Source: Parasponia andersonii (taxonomy: Eukaryota; Streptophyta; Magnoliopsida; Rosales; Cannabaceae). Taken from it: DNA of 64,000 nucleotides. The notes under the pieces are model-generated. The model saw only the letters and a list, made by a program, of their open reading frames with translations, searched no databases and was not told where the DNA came from. The stretch lies in NCBI GenBank assembly GCA_002914805.1, contig JXTB01000106.1, forward strand, positions 637,318 to 701,317. Direction: 5' to 3'. Made by a program: the position numbers and the translations under genes. The stretch's first letter is position 1. The number at the start of each line of letters is the position of its first letter. Shown here in pieces: positions 47,794-59,365 of this stretch.

Positions 47794-49151
47794 TGTTATC
47801 CTAAAATTAGCTAACCCAAGAGAGGGGTGAATTGTATTTTTAAAACTTTTTACAAACTTTTCAAATAAAACAAATAGAATATGCAAATAATAAATGAATC
47901 AAGTAAAAGTAGCAAGTAAGCAAATATAATCTCAAAGTAAATAAATTAAAGATGTAGGGATAGAGAGATTGCAAATGCTATTTTTATGAGGTTCGACAAA
48001 TGCGGCGGTTTACCTACATTCCCATTATTAGGTAACTTGTTTTGAGCTTTCTACTATCAGATCAAGATAATGGGCTTGAGCGACCCTTATACAAATAGAG
48101 TGAATTCATTTTAGGCGCACCCAAGCATTTATAATAGTCTTAACTCCAACCCTCTCACACCTAACTTCGGATTGTATTGACTTTGGTATCAATCTCATCT
48201 ATAACAGGATTGTTTATAAATTCGATGCCAACCTCACCTCACAAATACAAAGTACATTTTTAAATTGAAACACTCAACAAAAATCTCTCTTCTATATAAT
48301 TTGATAAAATGTAAACTTATGGAGAATGAGTGTAAGCACAAGATATTGTCTAGTTTGACTCAATAATTTTGTAAAAAAATGTATTTGAAAGTTTAATAGC
48401 AAAATATAGGCTAGCAAGAATTGAAACATTATTAAAAGTACTGTAGGATTTTTCAAGATATCCACTTTAGTTTTAAAGTTGCTTCTATTTATAAGTCTTT
48501 TGACAACTAGCCATTTTTGAACTATTTAATAGAGTTTCTTGGGTTTTTAGGAACCCGTAAAGTTTCTGATAGACTTCCAAAAACTAGCTATTTGAAGTAG
48601 GGCTGCAACAGTCGAATTTTAATAATCATTTTTCATCTATAATAGGGAACGATAGACCACACTTTAATATAGGTAGACTGGAGTGTCTATTGATTTTGAT
48701 AAAAGAAAATGTTTTCTTCTATTCTTTTTCATAAAAAGTGATCTTTAAATTAATTTTAAGATAGTTTAGTGACTTTTAAAGATCATATAACTTATTTTAA
48801 AAGATTTATAATCAAGTTTTCAAATTAAATAAATACTTTGAAAATAGTTTAAGGACTTTGGTTTGAAAAATCTTTTTTGTTAAAAAATTTGAGACTATAA
48901 AAAGTCATAAGATGTGCATACATAAACTCTCATACAAGACAAAATGCTTTTACCATTTTTCTAACTAAGTCTTATATCGTTGATCTTTGATGGATTTCAT
49001 GCTTCAAGCTCTTTTTTCCATAATCTATCTTGAATATCTTTCATGATTTGGTCATCAATTTTGCTACATACTCAAGTAAATTATTAATCATTAATCATAT
49101 GCTTGTTAATGTCAAAATATGAGTATAAGATTAAAACCTAAAAGGTCAATA
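47794..49151 (-). repeat. Element C 5' LTR
   Basis: 1358 bp, pairs with 40824-42185. AAACT follows at 49152. Confidence 0.87.
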
Positions 49152-49156
49152 AAACT

Positions 49157-49670
49157 AATATTGATGTATATGGTCAAGATTAACATGAACTTGGGTAAAG
49201 AACCTCCTGACCATATGCTAATATTATACTGACTTGAACAGGTCAATATAATATTGACATTGACATATGATCATTATGATATTGATCTTTGAGGTTAAGT
49301 TAATCTTGACCTAGGCTCAAAATATTTTGACCAGTACTTAATCATTATCCTATAATTATAATCTTGATTGATTAATTTTTTGAATTTATTTCTTTCACAT
49401 GATGGAAAGTAATATTGTGTTTGTGTAGTATAATGGTCATTAGGATCAAAATAATATTTACACTAATTATCAAAGTATGGGCGTTTTGGTTCCTACTCCC
49501 TCATCATAATGTTTACTTGAAAGTCATATGTTACAGATTAAGTATATTTTTGAATTGAGAATCTCACTTGTAAATATTGTCAACGTCTGTTTTCTCAAAG
49601 TTTACTTTGAGCTAAAGAAGAATTAAGACAAGACAAAATTTCCTCTTTGCATTGATATAATCAGGGAGCC
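49157..49670. other. MULE spacer upstream of the transposase
   Basis: Contains GTCAAGATT..., CTTGACCTAGG and TTGACC motif copies at 49165-49340; no coding seen. Continues the sequence left of 40819 once element C is removed. Confidence 0.5.
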
Positions 49671-49671
49671 A

Positions 49672-51728
49672 ATGATCATGTTAGATTCATGTATGTCTGT
49701 GCAAGCCAATAATTACAAATTCTCTCCTCATGAAATTTGTTCCCATCATCCACATATTAGTGGCTATTACCCTGAGATGCCAACACAATATGAGCTGAAT
49801 CCTGGCCTTGTTAAGATGAGAGGACAAGACTTCACGACTAGTGTGCTTGTTGGTGACTATAGGAGTAGTGATTTGGAAGACATCTCTCAGTTTCATACAC
49901 CAGTAGAGGATGAAGAAATCAATGATGAAGCCAATATTGGAGCAAGTTGTGATGCTGCTAGTATACATGTAGTTGAATCAAGTAACTGAGAGAATACTTC
50001 TGAAGAGACAATCAATTTTGGTACTAGTTCAGTGATCCCCCCATTTTCAAATGAACTAGATGTGCTTACCAAAGTTTCATCTACAATATTAAGAGTTGGT
50101 GAAGTATATGTGAGTAAAACAATATTATAGAGGCATTTAAGTAGATCTGTAATAGGCAATATTTTGAATTTAAGGCCAGAATATCGAATAGGAAAACTTT
50201 GCATCTAATGTATATGGATGACAATTGCAAGTGAGTTTTTTATGTCACTACGATCAAAAACACGAATTTATTCCAAATCAAAAGGTATGGAGTTATTTAT
50301 ATATGTATTGTCACTCAAAATGCTCTTGACTCTAGTCAAGATAATTTTCATATGAGTCAAGATGTTCCTTATATATGTTAAATTATAACGACTTTGGTGA
50401 AGATATTCTTGAGTCCTGGTGAAACTATACTTGACCTAGTCAAGATGATCTTGATATATCTTAACAATGTTTTGATTATTGATCAAGACCTTCTTCACTT
50501 TTAATCAAGATATTCTTAACTATGATCAAAACCTTAGTGGCTATACGTTAAGACATTCTTGCCTAAAGTCCAAGATGTTCTTGACCTAAAGACAATGAAT
50601 AAAACTTTTTTCTGAAATGTATAGTCAATGTTTTTTTTGTAATGTTATGTAGATTTAATTCTCATCACACTTGCCCTGTCGATACCATGCACAAATATCA
50701 TCATCATGCAAGTACATATTTAGTTGGCAAAATGATAAAAAATAACTTTATAGACCCTACCAAAATAACATACAGGCCTAATGATATTATGAATAAAATG
50801 CATAGGGACCATGGTATCCATATGAGTTATAAAAAGGCTTAAAAGGTAAAAGAGAAAGTCTTAATTACTTTAAATGATTCCAACGAAGACGCTTATTGAT
50901 TTTTGCCCTATTTAGCTTTCTTGTTAAAGTGGTCTAACCCAGGTCTGTTGTGGCCCTTACGGCGAATGAGCATGATGTATTTAGGTATTTCTTTGTGTCT
51001 TTAACTACTTTTATTCAGGAATGGTCACATTGTCAGGTAGTGATAGTTGTTGAGGAAACTTTCTTGAAGGTGAATTTTCCTAGGACATTGTTGACTGCAT
51101 ATGCAATGGATGCAAGTGAATAAATGTTCCCACTGGTATTTGTTATTGTTGATAAACAGAGTAATATGTCATGACATATTTTTTTCACTAAATTAAAGGA
51201 ATCAATAGGAGACAAAGATAGGTTGTCAATACTTTCAGATAAAATTATGGTAATATTAATGTAATGAAAGAAATATATCCAAATATCGAGCATGGGTATT
51301 GCATGGTACATTTGTTGCAAAATTTAAAACGAGCTTTTCCTCGTGCGTCCTGAGCATTAAAATGGAAGTTTTATAAAGTGACTAAGGCATACATGAATGA
51401 GGAGTCATCAATTTACATGGATTTAATTAACAAGGATGACCCATACATTAGTGTATACCTAGACAAAGTCAGAAATAAAGAATGGGTATATTGCCATTTC
51501 CATAGTAAGAAGTACTCAATGATGTCTTCCAACAATGTTAAGTCAATGAATTCCATGGAAAAAAAAATGAGAAATTTCCATATCATAAAGTTGATTGAGA
51601 TATTAAGAGACATAATGCAAGAATGGTTCTTTGATAGAAGGCAAACTACTACATAATTGCAAATGGCACTTCCTAAAAATGCCAAAAAACATGTAAAAGA
51701 TTTATTTAACAAATCAATAGTAATAACT
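49672..51728 (+). pseudogene. MULE transposase (mudrA-like), N-terminal and DDE parts
   Basis: The transposase cuts and joins MULE ends. Exon 49672-about 50290: MSVQANNYKFSPHEICSHHP, EDISQFHTPVEDEEINDE, stop, then VSSTILRVGEVYVSKTIL (start of the MuDR DNA-binding domain). An intron-like gap rich in GTCAAG motif is at 50290-50640. Next exon: FNSHHTCPVDTMHKYHHHAS, DIMNKMHRDHGIHMSYKKA, stops where Trp is expected, then VALTANEHDVFRYFFVSL and VIVVEETFLKVNFPRTLLTA (first Asp of DDE reads Glu), LSILSDK, 51378-51656 KAYMNEESSIYMDLINKDDP, KEWVYCHFHSKKYSMMSSNN, MQEWFFDRRQTTT. It ends at a good donor ACT|GTAAGT (51728). Broken by stops and a frameshift near 50945. Confidence 0.8.
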
Positions 51729-51975
51729 GTAAGTATTCAATTAGTACATATAAGTAGAATCTTAAATTTGTAATGACGATGAAGTTAATAATATCATATG
51801 TTCAAGGATCACTTTACCTTAGGTCAAGACTTCTTGACTATGGGTCAATTATTTCTTAACCTATAGTATTAAGCTCTTGACTGGACAAAAGGTTAATAAT
51901 TCCATGACCCAAGTCAAGCAACTCCTAATCTACAGTATAATTATATTACTTATTACATATTACATTTAATTTTAG

Positions 51976-52415
51976 GTTAAACCATCAAATGCATACGAGT
52001 TCGTAGTGATGGATAGTGATTGCAAGTCATACATAGCCGACATGGAGAAACAAACTTATCAATGTCGTAAATTTGAACTCAATCAATTTTATTTCCTATC
52101 TTTCTATAATTTTATTTCCTCATACTATAAGAAGGTGACATTGTAGGCAACATATGCCAGCATTATGCACCCAATTAGTTCTCCATTAAATTTAACTTTC
52201 CATGATGAGGTAGTAAACCTCGTAGTCGAACCACCAATCGTAACAAAAATACCTGGTAGGCCAAAGAATACCAGAATTGAATCAACTGGTGAGGACTTAA
52301 TGAAGCAAAAATGTTCATGTTGTAGTAATTCAGGCTACAACAAACAAATGTGTTGTAATCTAATTCCCCTCTGTAACTCTATTAATGAAGCTGCAGACCA
52401 CTTTACAAGATGATG
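51976..52415 (+). pseudogene. MULE transposase C-terminal exon, copy 1 (SWIM damaged)
   Basis: Starts after acceptor TTTAATTTTAG: VKPSNAYEFVVMDSDCKSYI, YQCRKFELNQF, then a deletion of about 40 bp removes the CVH half of the SWIM zinc finger. It continues ATYASIMHPISSPLN, NLVVEPPIVTKIPGRPKNTR and a CCHC-like end CSCCSNSGYNKQMCCN. SWIM fingers usually end mudrA proteins. Confidence 0.78.
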
Positions 52416-53475
52416 ACAAGCGTAGGAGTGTCAATACATTTACATAGGGCAGTATCTAATTACTTTTGGTATACATTATGTTTGAAATTATGTCTACAAC
52501 AAAATAATATTACTAAGGTCAAAAGCTTATTGACCCTAAGACAAAATTCTCTTGACTAGGGTCACGATATTTTTTATCTAAAAAATGAATAGCTCCTTTA
52601 TTTGCTTACATTTTGTCTAGAGTTCATCAATGAGCGAAAGTTATGGTTAAGAGGTTATTGACTTTGGGTCAAACATTTCTTAACCTTGCATCAAGAACAT
52701 CATGACCTTGAGTCAAGAGCTTCCTGACCTTGATTATAAGTCATACATAGTCGACTTAGAGGAACGAACTTATCAATGTCGTAAATTTGAACTCAATCAA
52801 TTTATCTGTGTACATAGTATGATTGCATCTAGTGTTCACGGCTTATCTATCTATAATTTTATTTCTTTGTACTATAAGAAGCCAAAATTTCAGGCAACAT
52901 ATGCCAACATTATGTGCCTAATCAGTTCTCCATCAAATTTGAATTTTCATGATGAGGTAATAAACCTTGTAGTCGAACCACCAGTCGTAACAAAAATGCC
53001 TAGTAGACCAAAAAATACTAGAATTGAATCAACTGGTGAGGACTTAATGAAGCAAAAATGTTCACGTTGTAGTAATTCAGGCCACAATAAGCAAAGGTGT
53101 CATAATCTAATTCCCCTCTATAACTCCATTAATGAAGCTACAGACTACTTTACAAGACGATGACAAGTGTAGGAGCATCAACACATTTACATGGGGCATT
53201 ACCTAATTATGTTTGGTATACATTATGTTTAAAATTATGTATATAGAAAAATAATATTACTTAGGTCAAAAGCTTACTGACTCTAAGTCAAAATTCTCTT
53301 GACTAAGTTCATAACATTTTTTATCTAAAAAATGAATAGCTTCTTTATTTACTTATATTTTCTCTAGGGTTCATAAATGAGCAAAAGTTATGGTTAAGAG
53401 ATTATTAATTTTGGGTCAAGTATTTTTTGACCTTACATCAAGAACATCATGACCTTGAGTCAAGAGCATTTTGAC
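52024..53475. repeat. 714-bp tandem duplication of exon plus spacer
   Basis: Copies 52024-52737 and 52738-about 53475 align from AAGTCATACATAG through the exon, a spacer (GGTATACATTATGTTT, GAATAGCT) and a GTCAAG-motif stretch. Confidence 0.9.
52738..53163 (+). pseudogene. MULE transposase C-terminal exon, copy 2 (SWIM intact)
   Basis: SYIVDLEERTYQCRKFELNQ then FICVHSMIASSVHGLSIYNF: the full SWIM motif (Cys...Cys-x-His). Then QATYANIMCLISSPSNLNF, VTKMPSRPKNTRIESTGEDL and CCHC CSRCSNSGHNKQRC. Stop at 53161. It has no own acceptor or upstream exon, so it is a duplicated, probably unused exon. Confidence 0.78.
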
Positions 53476-53784
53476 ATGGAGTAATAAATAAGGACTTCTA
53501 AAATAAATTGAAGGTTGAGTCAAGAGCTTTGTGATCTTGAGTTAAGAGTATTTTGACTAGAATAATAAATAATGACTTCTAAAATGATCTGAATTTAAAT
53601 GTTACTCAATAGATAAGTTTTCATATAATCATAGTTATGCCAATACCATACGTTTTAAGTAAAAAAGGAAATATTGTTCAACACAAAGAAAAAATAAAAT
53701 AAAAGCACAGTCATTATCTGAATAACAACCATAATAAAATATTATCTTTGTCAAGAAAACAATTATCTCCATAATCCATGATGA

Positions 53785-54560
53785 TATAATTCACATGTAA
53801 GCTTGTGATGGAAATATTCTATCCTCTCAGTAGTGACTTCGGAAACTGGCTTGTCAGATATAAGAAACTTAGTATATTTGATAATGAACATACCATAATC
53901 TTTGCTAAATAAGAGTAAAACATTAAGTTAAATATAGCAATAACAAGAAGCTAGGCTCAACTGAGACTTGACCTATGTTCAACTAAGAATATGGGTGAAG
54001 TGATCCTTGACATTAATCATGATCCTTTACCTTGACCATGCATCAAGTGATCCTTAACCCAAGTTCAAGAAAGTGCTGACACATGTTCAAGGTGAAGTTG
54101 AGCCCAAAATATTTTTAAAAAAACGTGAGTTTAACATCATTTACTAACGTGTTGCTCTAATGTGGACTACTCATACAGACGAAGAATGAAAATGGTTGTG
54201 TCCTTTTTTGAATGTTCGATATACCATGAAATCCACCAACCATCTTAAAAAGATAGGGTAAATGTTTAGCCACCATAGAACACTTCTTGTTTACTAACTC
54301 ACTGTGCGATGGCCTTCCCTTGAATGAATCATAAATGACAATGGATCTCAAAGAGATGTTAACTACAAGCAAGATCTAGTGGTCTAAAATCGCAACATGT
54401 ATAGGCATGTAGACAAACTCCATTTTAGACCAATGTACCGCAGAGAAAGAAATCACCAAGCATGTAATTACACAGTACATTATGTTTTTCCTAATCAATG
54501 AACCTACTCGACTTCTCGTAATCCTCCTAGGCCGACCGAAGATATTTGTTGAAATTGGAA
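53785..54560 (-). pseudogene. ULP1-like cysteine protease domain (C48)
   Basis: Minus strand, convergent with the transposase. Family role: SUMO-type deconjugation by a His-Asp-Cys triad. Seen: MEFVYMPIHVAILDH then a stop where Trp is expected (54378-54376), ILLVVNISLRSIVIYDSFKG (His codon 54381-54379; Asp of YDS at 54330-54328), VAKHLPYLFKMVGG. After an intron with GTCAAG-type motifs (acceptor TTATTTAG at about 53905) comes KDYGMFIIKYTKFLISDKPV, TERIEYFHHKLTCELY. The catalytic Cys of the usual DCG is Tyr (TAT, codon 53897-53895). Inferred: captured host ULP gene, now inactive. Confidence 0.75.
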
Positions 54561-55900
54561 TTGATTTTTGTATATTTTTGGATGATGCTATCAGGATAAT
54601 ATAGACTCTTTAACTACAAGTAGTAGAATGAATAATCAATTTGCTGCCAAAAAATAAACTTCCAAAATATCAATGCATTATATAAACAAATATAGTTAAG
54701 TTCCTCTTGGCCTTGAGTCATGACCATCCTAATCCATGGCTAGGAATTTTCTAACTCTGAATCTAATAAGAGTCAAGTTCTTTTTGGCCTTGGGTCATGA
54801 ATATCATGACCATCCTAATCCATGGCAAAGAACTTCTTAACTCTGAGTCAATATAGAGTCAAAGTCCTCTTGACCTTGGGTCATGAACATCCTGACCTAA
54901 CCAAACTACGAGTCAGGAGTATTCTGAGTAGGAGTCGACAACGTCTTGAGCAATGTCAAGACCTACATGACCCTTTCCCATGAACAAACTAAAAAATAAT
55001 TATCTCAGAAGAAAGCCACTGATTCGGCTTGTGCAAGGTCTAAAACTAACTCTTATTCCTATGTGCCAATGTTCCAAGGTTTATTATACACTTCAATGTG
55101 TTATAGAATTTATTATTCTTCAGCTTAGTAGTACTGAAAAAAAATAACAACTCACAAAATTCAATATAAAAAGAAGAAAATAGAAAATTAATACTTTACA
55201 AGAGAAAAGAGAATTTTTACTCCTTGGCATAGTACTTCACCAACCCTTATCAAATGAAGACTTTGAAGGATGCCAATTTTTTTTTCTATTTCAGTATTAG
55301 GGTGTATAGAGAAATGGCAAATTCTTGGCTTCTTAGATGCCTGAATGGCTACCTTAGGCTTTATTGGCACACTCTTCTATAGTCTTCTTCTTCTCAGTAG
55401 GGGTGTACTTGTCAACTAGCATCACGATCCGTTTGGGTCATTTAATTGTAGCCATTTTCTCCCTTTTAGCTTTTCTGGCCTCTCTCCTCCTGGGTCATAA
55501 AGTCATCAAAATCAGTATCCTTGTTTTTTGTTCCCTATTGCAATCTACATATGTAAGACATATATAACAGATTGAATTACCTAAATATATAAATGTCAAG
55601 TATTACCTAACCGAGGTCAAGAGGTACTTAATCTAAGATTATGAAGCAGTTGACCAGGATCAAGTGATACTCGACCCATGTTCAAGTGATCCTTGATCTA
55701 AACTTATGTATAATACCACTTTATGATCTCCAAGACCAACAGCAGCCTGGATACCCTTCTCAATGAAGTGAGATTTTAATTTAGAGCCAATTTTTATCTC
55801 TAAATTAAGTTGGAAATATATGGTTTTCATCTTCTCTCATGTCTTCCCTGCTCTGGTCTTTAAACTCGTGAAATATGGAGCTTGTAATGGTTATCGACAT
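54561..55900 (-). other. ULP gene introns and linker pieces
   Basis: Motif-rich spacers at 54690-54990 and 55600-55720; in between, a minus-strand frame 55370-55188 (KPKVAIQASKKPRICHFSIH) may be a linker exon. No domain recognised. Confidence 0.4.
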
Positions 55901-56170
55901 CCATGGAATATAATACCTCAGCTAATATTGTGCCTTTTTCTGCCGCAGTCTTCTTCTTTGGTTTTAGTTTCTCTTTCTCCTTATTCTCCTCTTCTTTTTG
56001 CTTACCTTTTTTCTCTTCTCCTCCCACCTTACTATTTTTACCATTATCCTTATTTTCATTATTTTTCTTATGTACGCCAACTTGTCCACCTTAATCACCA
56101 TCGTCATCATCATCACCCTCTTCTCCTCCATCTTCGTCCTTCTTTCTTTTCCTTATTATCTTCCTATTTC
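55900..56170 (-). pseudogene. ULP gene acidic/lysine-rich linker
   Basis: Minus strand: KKDEDGGEEGDDDDDGD, a stop, then GGQVGVHKKNNENKDNGKNS, GGEEKKGKQKEEENKEKEKL. Low-complexity linkers of this kind separate DUF1985 from the ULP1 domain. The plus-strand frames here are hydrophobic shadows. Confidence 0.55.
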
Positions 56171-56899
56171 TCTTATTCTTCATTCTTCTTTTCTCTCTAC
56201 TCAGTCTGTCCCTGTTTATGCACTGCCTTTATCTATATATTCTCTCCTCTACCTCTACCTATTGAAATAAATGATTAGCTAAAATATATACACTTGACCC
56301 CGTATACTTCTTAATTTTGGGTTAAGAAGTAATTGACAAAGAACTCCTTGTCCAATGTTAACAATTAACTTTTTTTCACAATATAGAAACTCTTACCTCT
56401 TTCTCCTATTCGTTTGTTTGCTGCAAATTGGCCTTGTCGGGGTCATTGGCATGTGGGGTATTTTGAGATCAAGATCTTAACTTGTAGACATTAGTGTTGT
56501 TCATATTTATTTCAATATCTCGTACCATATCTATTAAGCTACATATTATCTAGAATAAATCAAACTATTGCGCATGTATACCCTCAAGCTCTTCTTTAAC
56601 CTGATCCATCTTCACATTGACATCTTCAGAATGATTTAATACGACTTCACAGAAACTACATTCTGTTACGGTAGCACCAAGTTTCACTTTCTAATATTTG
56701 GAAGGATGACTATTACTGACCTCAATCACTTCATCATCCTCATTTTAGGGAGCTTTGCTTTCCTTCTAAAGAACTAGATTCCTCTTCAACGAAGCCTTCT
56801 CAATAGTAATCAAGCCTTTTATATGCATTTCACTCAATTCTTCCTCACTTGGTTCAATTTTAGTAATTACACAATGAAACAAATTAATATTCACATCGG

Positions 56900-57325
56900 T
56901 AACAAGTAATGAAAACTTGAATCAAGAATTGATTGACCTCTGTGAACAACACCTTGACCTTCTGTCAATAAGTTCTTTACATGTCATGAACTACTTCACC
57001 ATGTGGTCAGGATCGTCTTGACCTTGATCAAGACTTTCTTGATCCAGGTTAGGAAGTTCCTAATTAGGAGGCCAAGAAGTTCTTGACCCAGCTTAAGATG
57101 TTATTGACCACACGACTAAGAAATTCTTGACTTAGGTCAGAAAGTTGGTGATTACGTGGCCAAGGAGCTCTACCATAGGTCAAGGCCAAGAAGTTCTTGA
57201 CCAAAGTCAAGAAGTTATTGATCAAGAAGTCAAGAAGTTTTTAACCCAAGTCAAGAGGAATTTAATCTTATGTCAAGATCCTTTTGGCCTCTAGGTCAAG
57301 AACTTCTTGACCTATGCTCAACTAT
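56900..57325. repeat. Dense array of GTCAAGAA/TTCTTGAC motif (intron of ULP gene)
   Basis: About 12-15 decayed copies. The best is a 9-bp-arm palindrome GGTCAAGAACTTCTTGACC (57294-57312); GCCAAGAAGTTCTTGACC occurs twice (57089, 57189 region). Spacing 20-30 bp. Confidence 0.88.
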
Positions 57326-57674
57326 TGATAGCAGCTAGTAAAAGTAAAAGTATTGAATTACAAAAAAAGATTCTTATATCAGAGTTGAGGAAAATGCTTC
57401 TTCTCTTTGGTTGTACTCCAATTCAAAATCGTAGGATGTTTCTCCTCATCATCCTATATAACGTGCTTCGTAGCAAAATCTGGAAAACACTCGTATGCCT
57501 ATATCTGAAGTACCATTGTAAATCTATTCAACTCATAATGTATCATTAACTTTCCATTAATCGTTCTTACTGACTGAAACATTGCTTTATTTTTCATTTG
57601 GTCTTTCAAGTAGGACCATAAGTAAGAACCCTAAGGGTAAACAATGAAGGCATCAGATCGTTCACCAACTAGAA

Positions 57675-58215
57675 TCACATACTAGGCACATTTATCGACT
57701 TCCCATTCGATAATAGGGCTTGTGCAATAAAATAGAGAAGTGCAAGCTTCACAACATCTTCATCTCTTTCAACCTGTATGTTATAGTACACAACATCCAA
57801 TGTTTCTCTCTTTATTACCTTATGTGAGCTAAAGTTCTTATCCCATATACTATGACCAAGCTTCACTACGTGGACATTGGTGTCTCTATAAATCTATAAT
57901 CCACTTATGATAACTAGGTGTATGTTTGTAAAGGGCACTACGATTCCACATACGTATATGTTAATAACTTTATTGTCACTGCTTGAGTCTATATAGTACA
58001 CCTGCCATATTATCATGTTGTGAAAAGTTTATTCAGACAATGTGATATTCTTCACATCCAAAAAATGACCCATACATATTTCACTAAACAAAGCTTTTTG
58101 GTCGTCAGTTAACTTTGCTTTTATATCCGCCATCGTCTCATGTATTGTTATGTGGATATTTACCTTCTTGTTCATAATCTCTCTCTCCAAGACATGTCGT
58201 TTAAATGGCTGCAAA
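57675..58215 (-). pseudogene. DUF1985 domain of the ULP gene
   Basis: Minus strand: MADIKAKLTDDQKALFSEIC, MGHFLDVKNITLSE, a stop, then YVCGIVVPFTNIHLVIISGL, VKLGHSIWDKNFSSHKVIKR, ERDEDVVKLALLYFIAQALL. The GHFLD start and the DEDVVKLALLYFI block are hallmarks of DUF1985, which in plants stands N-terminal to ULP1 domains in transposon-linked proteins. One stop in the middle and a probable exon break near 57675. Confidence 0.75.
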
Positions 58216-58254
58216 AAAAAATTACAAATTTATTACCGATAAGAAAGAAAGTAA

Positions 58255-58650
58255 TTAAAATGTTGCTGATTGTTATAGTCAAAAGGATCTAGACCTCAAC
58301 AGCATGAGGTCCAGAATCACTTGACCTTCGATCATTATCTTCTTGACCTTATATCAAAGGTCCATTGGCATCTGCTATCTAGTCAAGAGGCCACTGACCA
58401 AAAGTCAAAAGCTTCTTAACCTCTGGTTAAGAGCATCTTACCATATGCCAAGAAGCTAATTGATGCATCTTACCATATGCCAAGAAGCTAATTGACATCA
58501 GGCCATAAAGGTCTTGACTAGAGTCAATGTTATCTTGACTATAGTTAGTAATATCTTAACTTAGATAATGAAGATCTTGACTAAGATCATAAACAACTTG
58601 ACCTTGGGTCTGCATGTTCTTGACTCCATCAAAATATATAACCTAACCAA
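58255..58650. repeat. GTCAAG-motif array in the ULP gene first intron
   Basis: Many CTTGACC, GTCAAGA and TTCTTGAC words, including a 31-bp local duplication (CATCTTACCATATGCCAAGA) at 58430-58495. Confidence 0.85.
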
Positions 58651-58879
58651 TATTTCTGAAACTTTACTCCATAACCATCATTGACAAACCCCAAAATAGG
58701 TCATAATCTTTAGCTTAATAACTAACAATATAAACCCACACAAAAAATAATGGCCTATACAATAGAATCCAAGAAAGATCTTAAATTTCACAAAAATCAT
58801 AAACCATACCCAAAAATATAGTACCCGATGTTACTAAGATTGATTTTTACCTAAAAAATAATGTTTTCTAAAAAAAGAG

Positions 58880-59197
58880 ATAAAAACAAACCTTTAGTTC
58901 CTCCACTGAAGCTTCAAGCACCGTTTTGCCCTTCAAATCGACCATTTTTTTTACTAGGTTTTTCGACTTCACCACTTAGTTTTTCACCAAAGACTTAGAC
59001 GAAGCTCTCTTCCTTAATGCTGACATTGTGGCTTGAGCCTTTGGACTCGATTTTTTATCTTTAGTCGAATGTGTTTTAGCCATTCTAATGGAGGACTGGG
59101 TTGGGTTTTTCATGGCGATATAGAGGAATGGGTTGGGTTTTTCTTCGGATTTCAGACCAAAATTAAGCTTTGGATTTCGGTTTTCTTCGGAATTCAT
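58880..59197 (-). pseudogene. N-terminal exon(s) of the ULP gene
   Basis: Minus strand: ATG at 59197 (or the ATG starting MAKTHSTKDKKSSPKAQATM), basic Ser/Lys-rich, to KSLVKN-stop; then VDLKGKTVLEASVEELK before a GTTTGT donor near 58890. Low complexity. It starts about 170 bp from the right terminal repeat, which probably holds the promoter. Confidence 0.5.
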
Positions 59198-59365
59198 AGA
59201 GAAATAGAGGTTTGGGTTTAATTAGGATCTCAGTTTTCGAAAATGGGGGTTTTCTAGGGAAATGTGTGGAGTAGTACTGTGGGGCATGTCAAATCGTGTG
59301 TCAATCATGATTGGGATTAGTAAGGGTATTGGGGTCTTTTAACAATTGTGGATCCCACTTTTTAC

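Larger units (their letters stand above)
40824..49151 (-). mobile_element. Element C: copia (same family as B), nested in the MULE
   Basis: Seen: LTRs 40824-42185 and 47794-49151 with exact 5-bp target duplication AAACT (40819-40823 and 49152-49156). On minus: gag, protease, integrase, RT, RNase H. LTR start and pol motifs match element B. The LTR pair differs visibly more than those of A or D, so the copy is older. The stretch between RNase H and 3' LTR is only about 0.8 kb and has no extra ORF, unlike B. Primer-binding site decayed (TTAGTATCAAATCT). Many stops. Confidence 0.9.

Noticed and set aside
49687-50204. Minus-strand frames opposite the MULE transposase N-terminus
   Set aside because: Shadows of the plus-strand coding sequence.
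55820-56278. 152-residue hydrophobic frame on +, membrane-protein-like
   Set aside because: Complement of the Lys/Glu/Asp-rich linker of the ULP gene on -.
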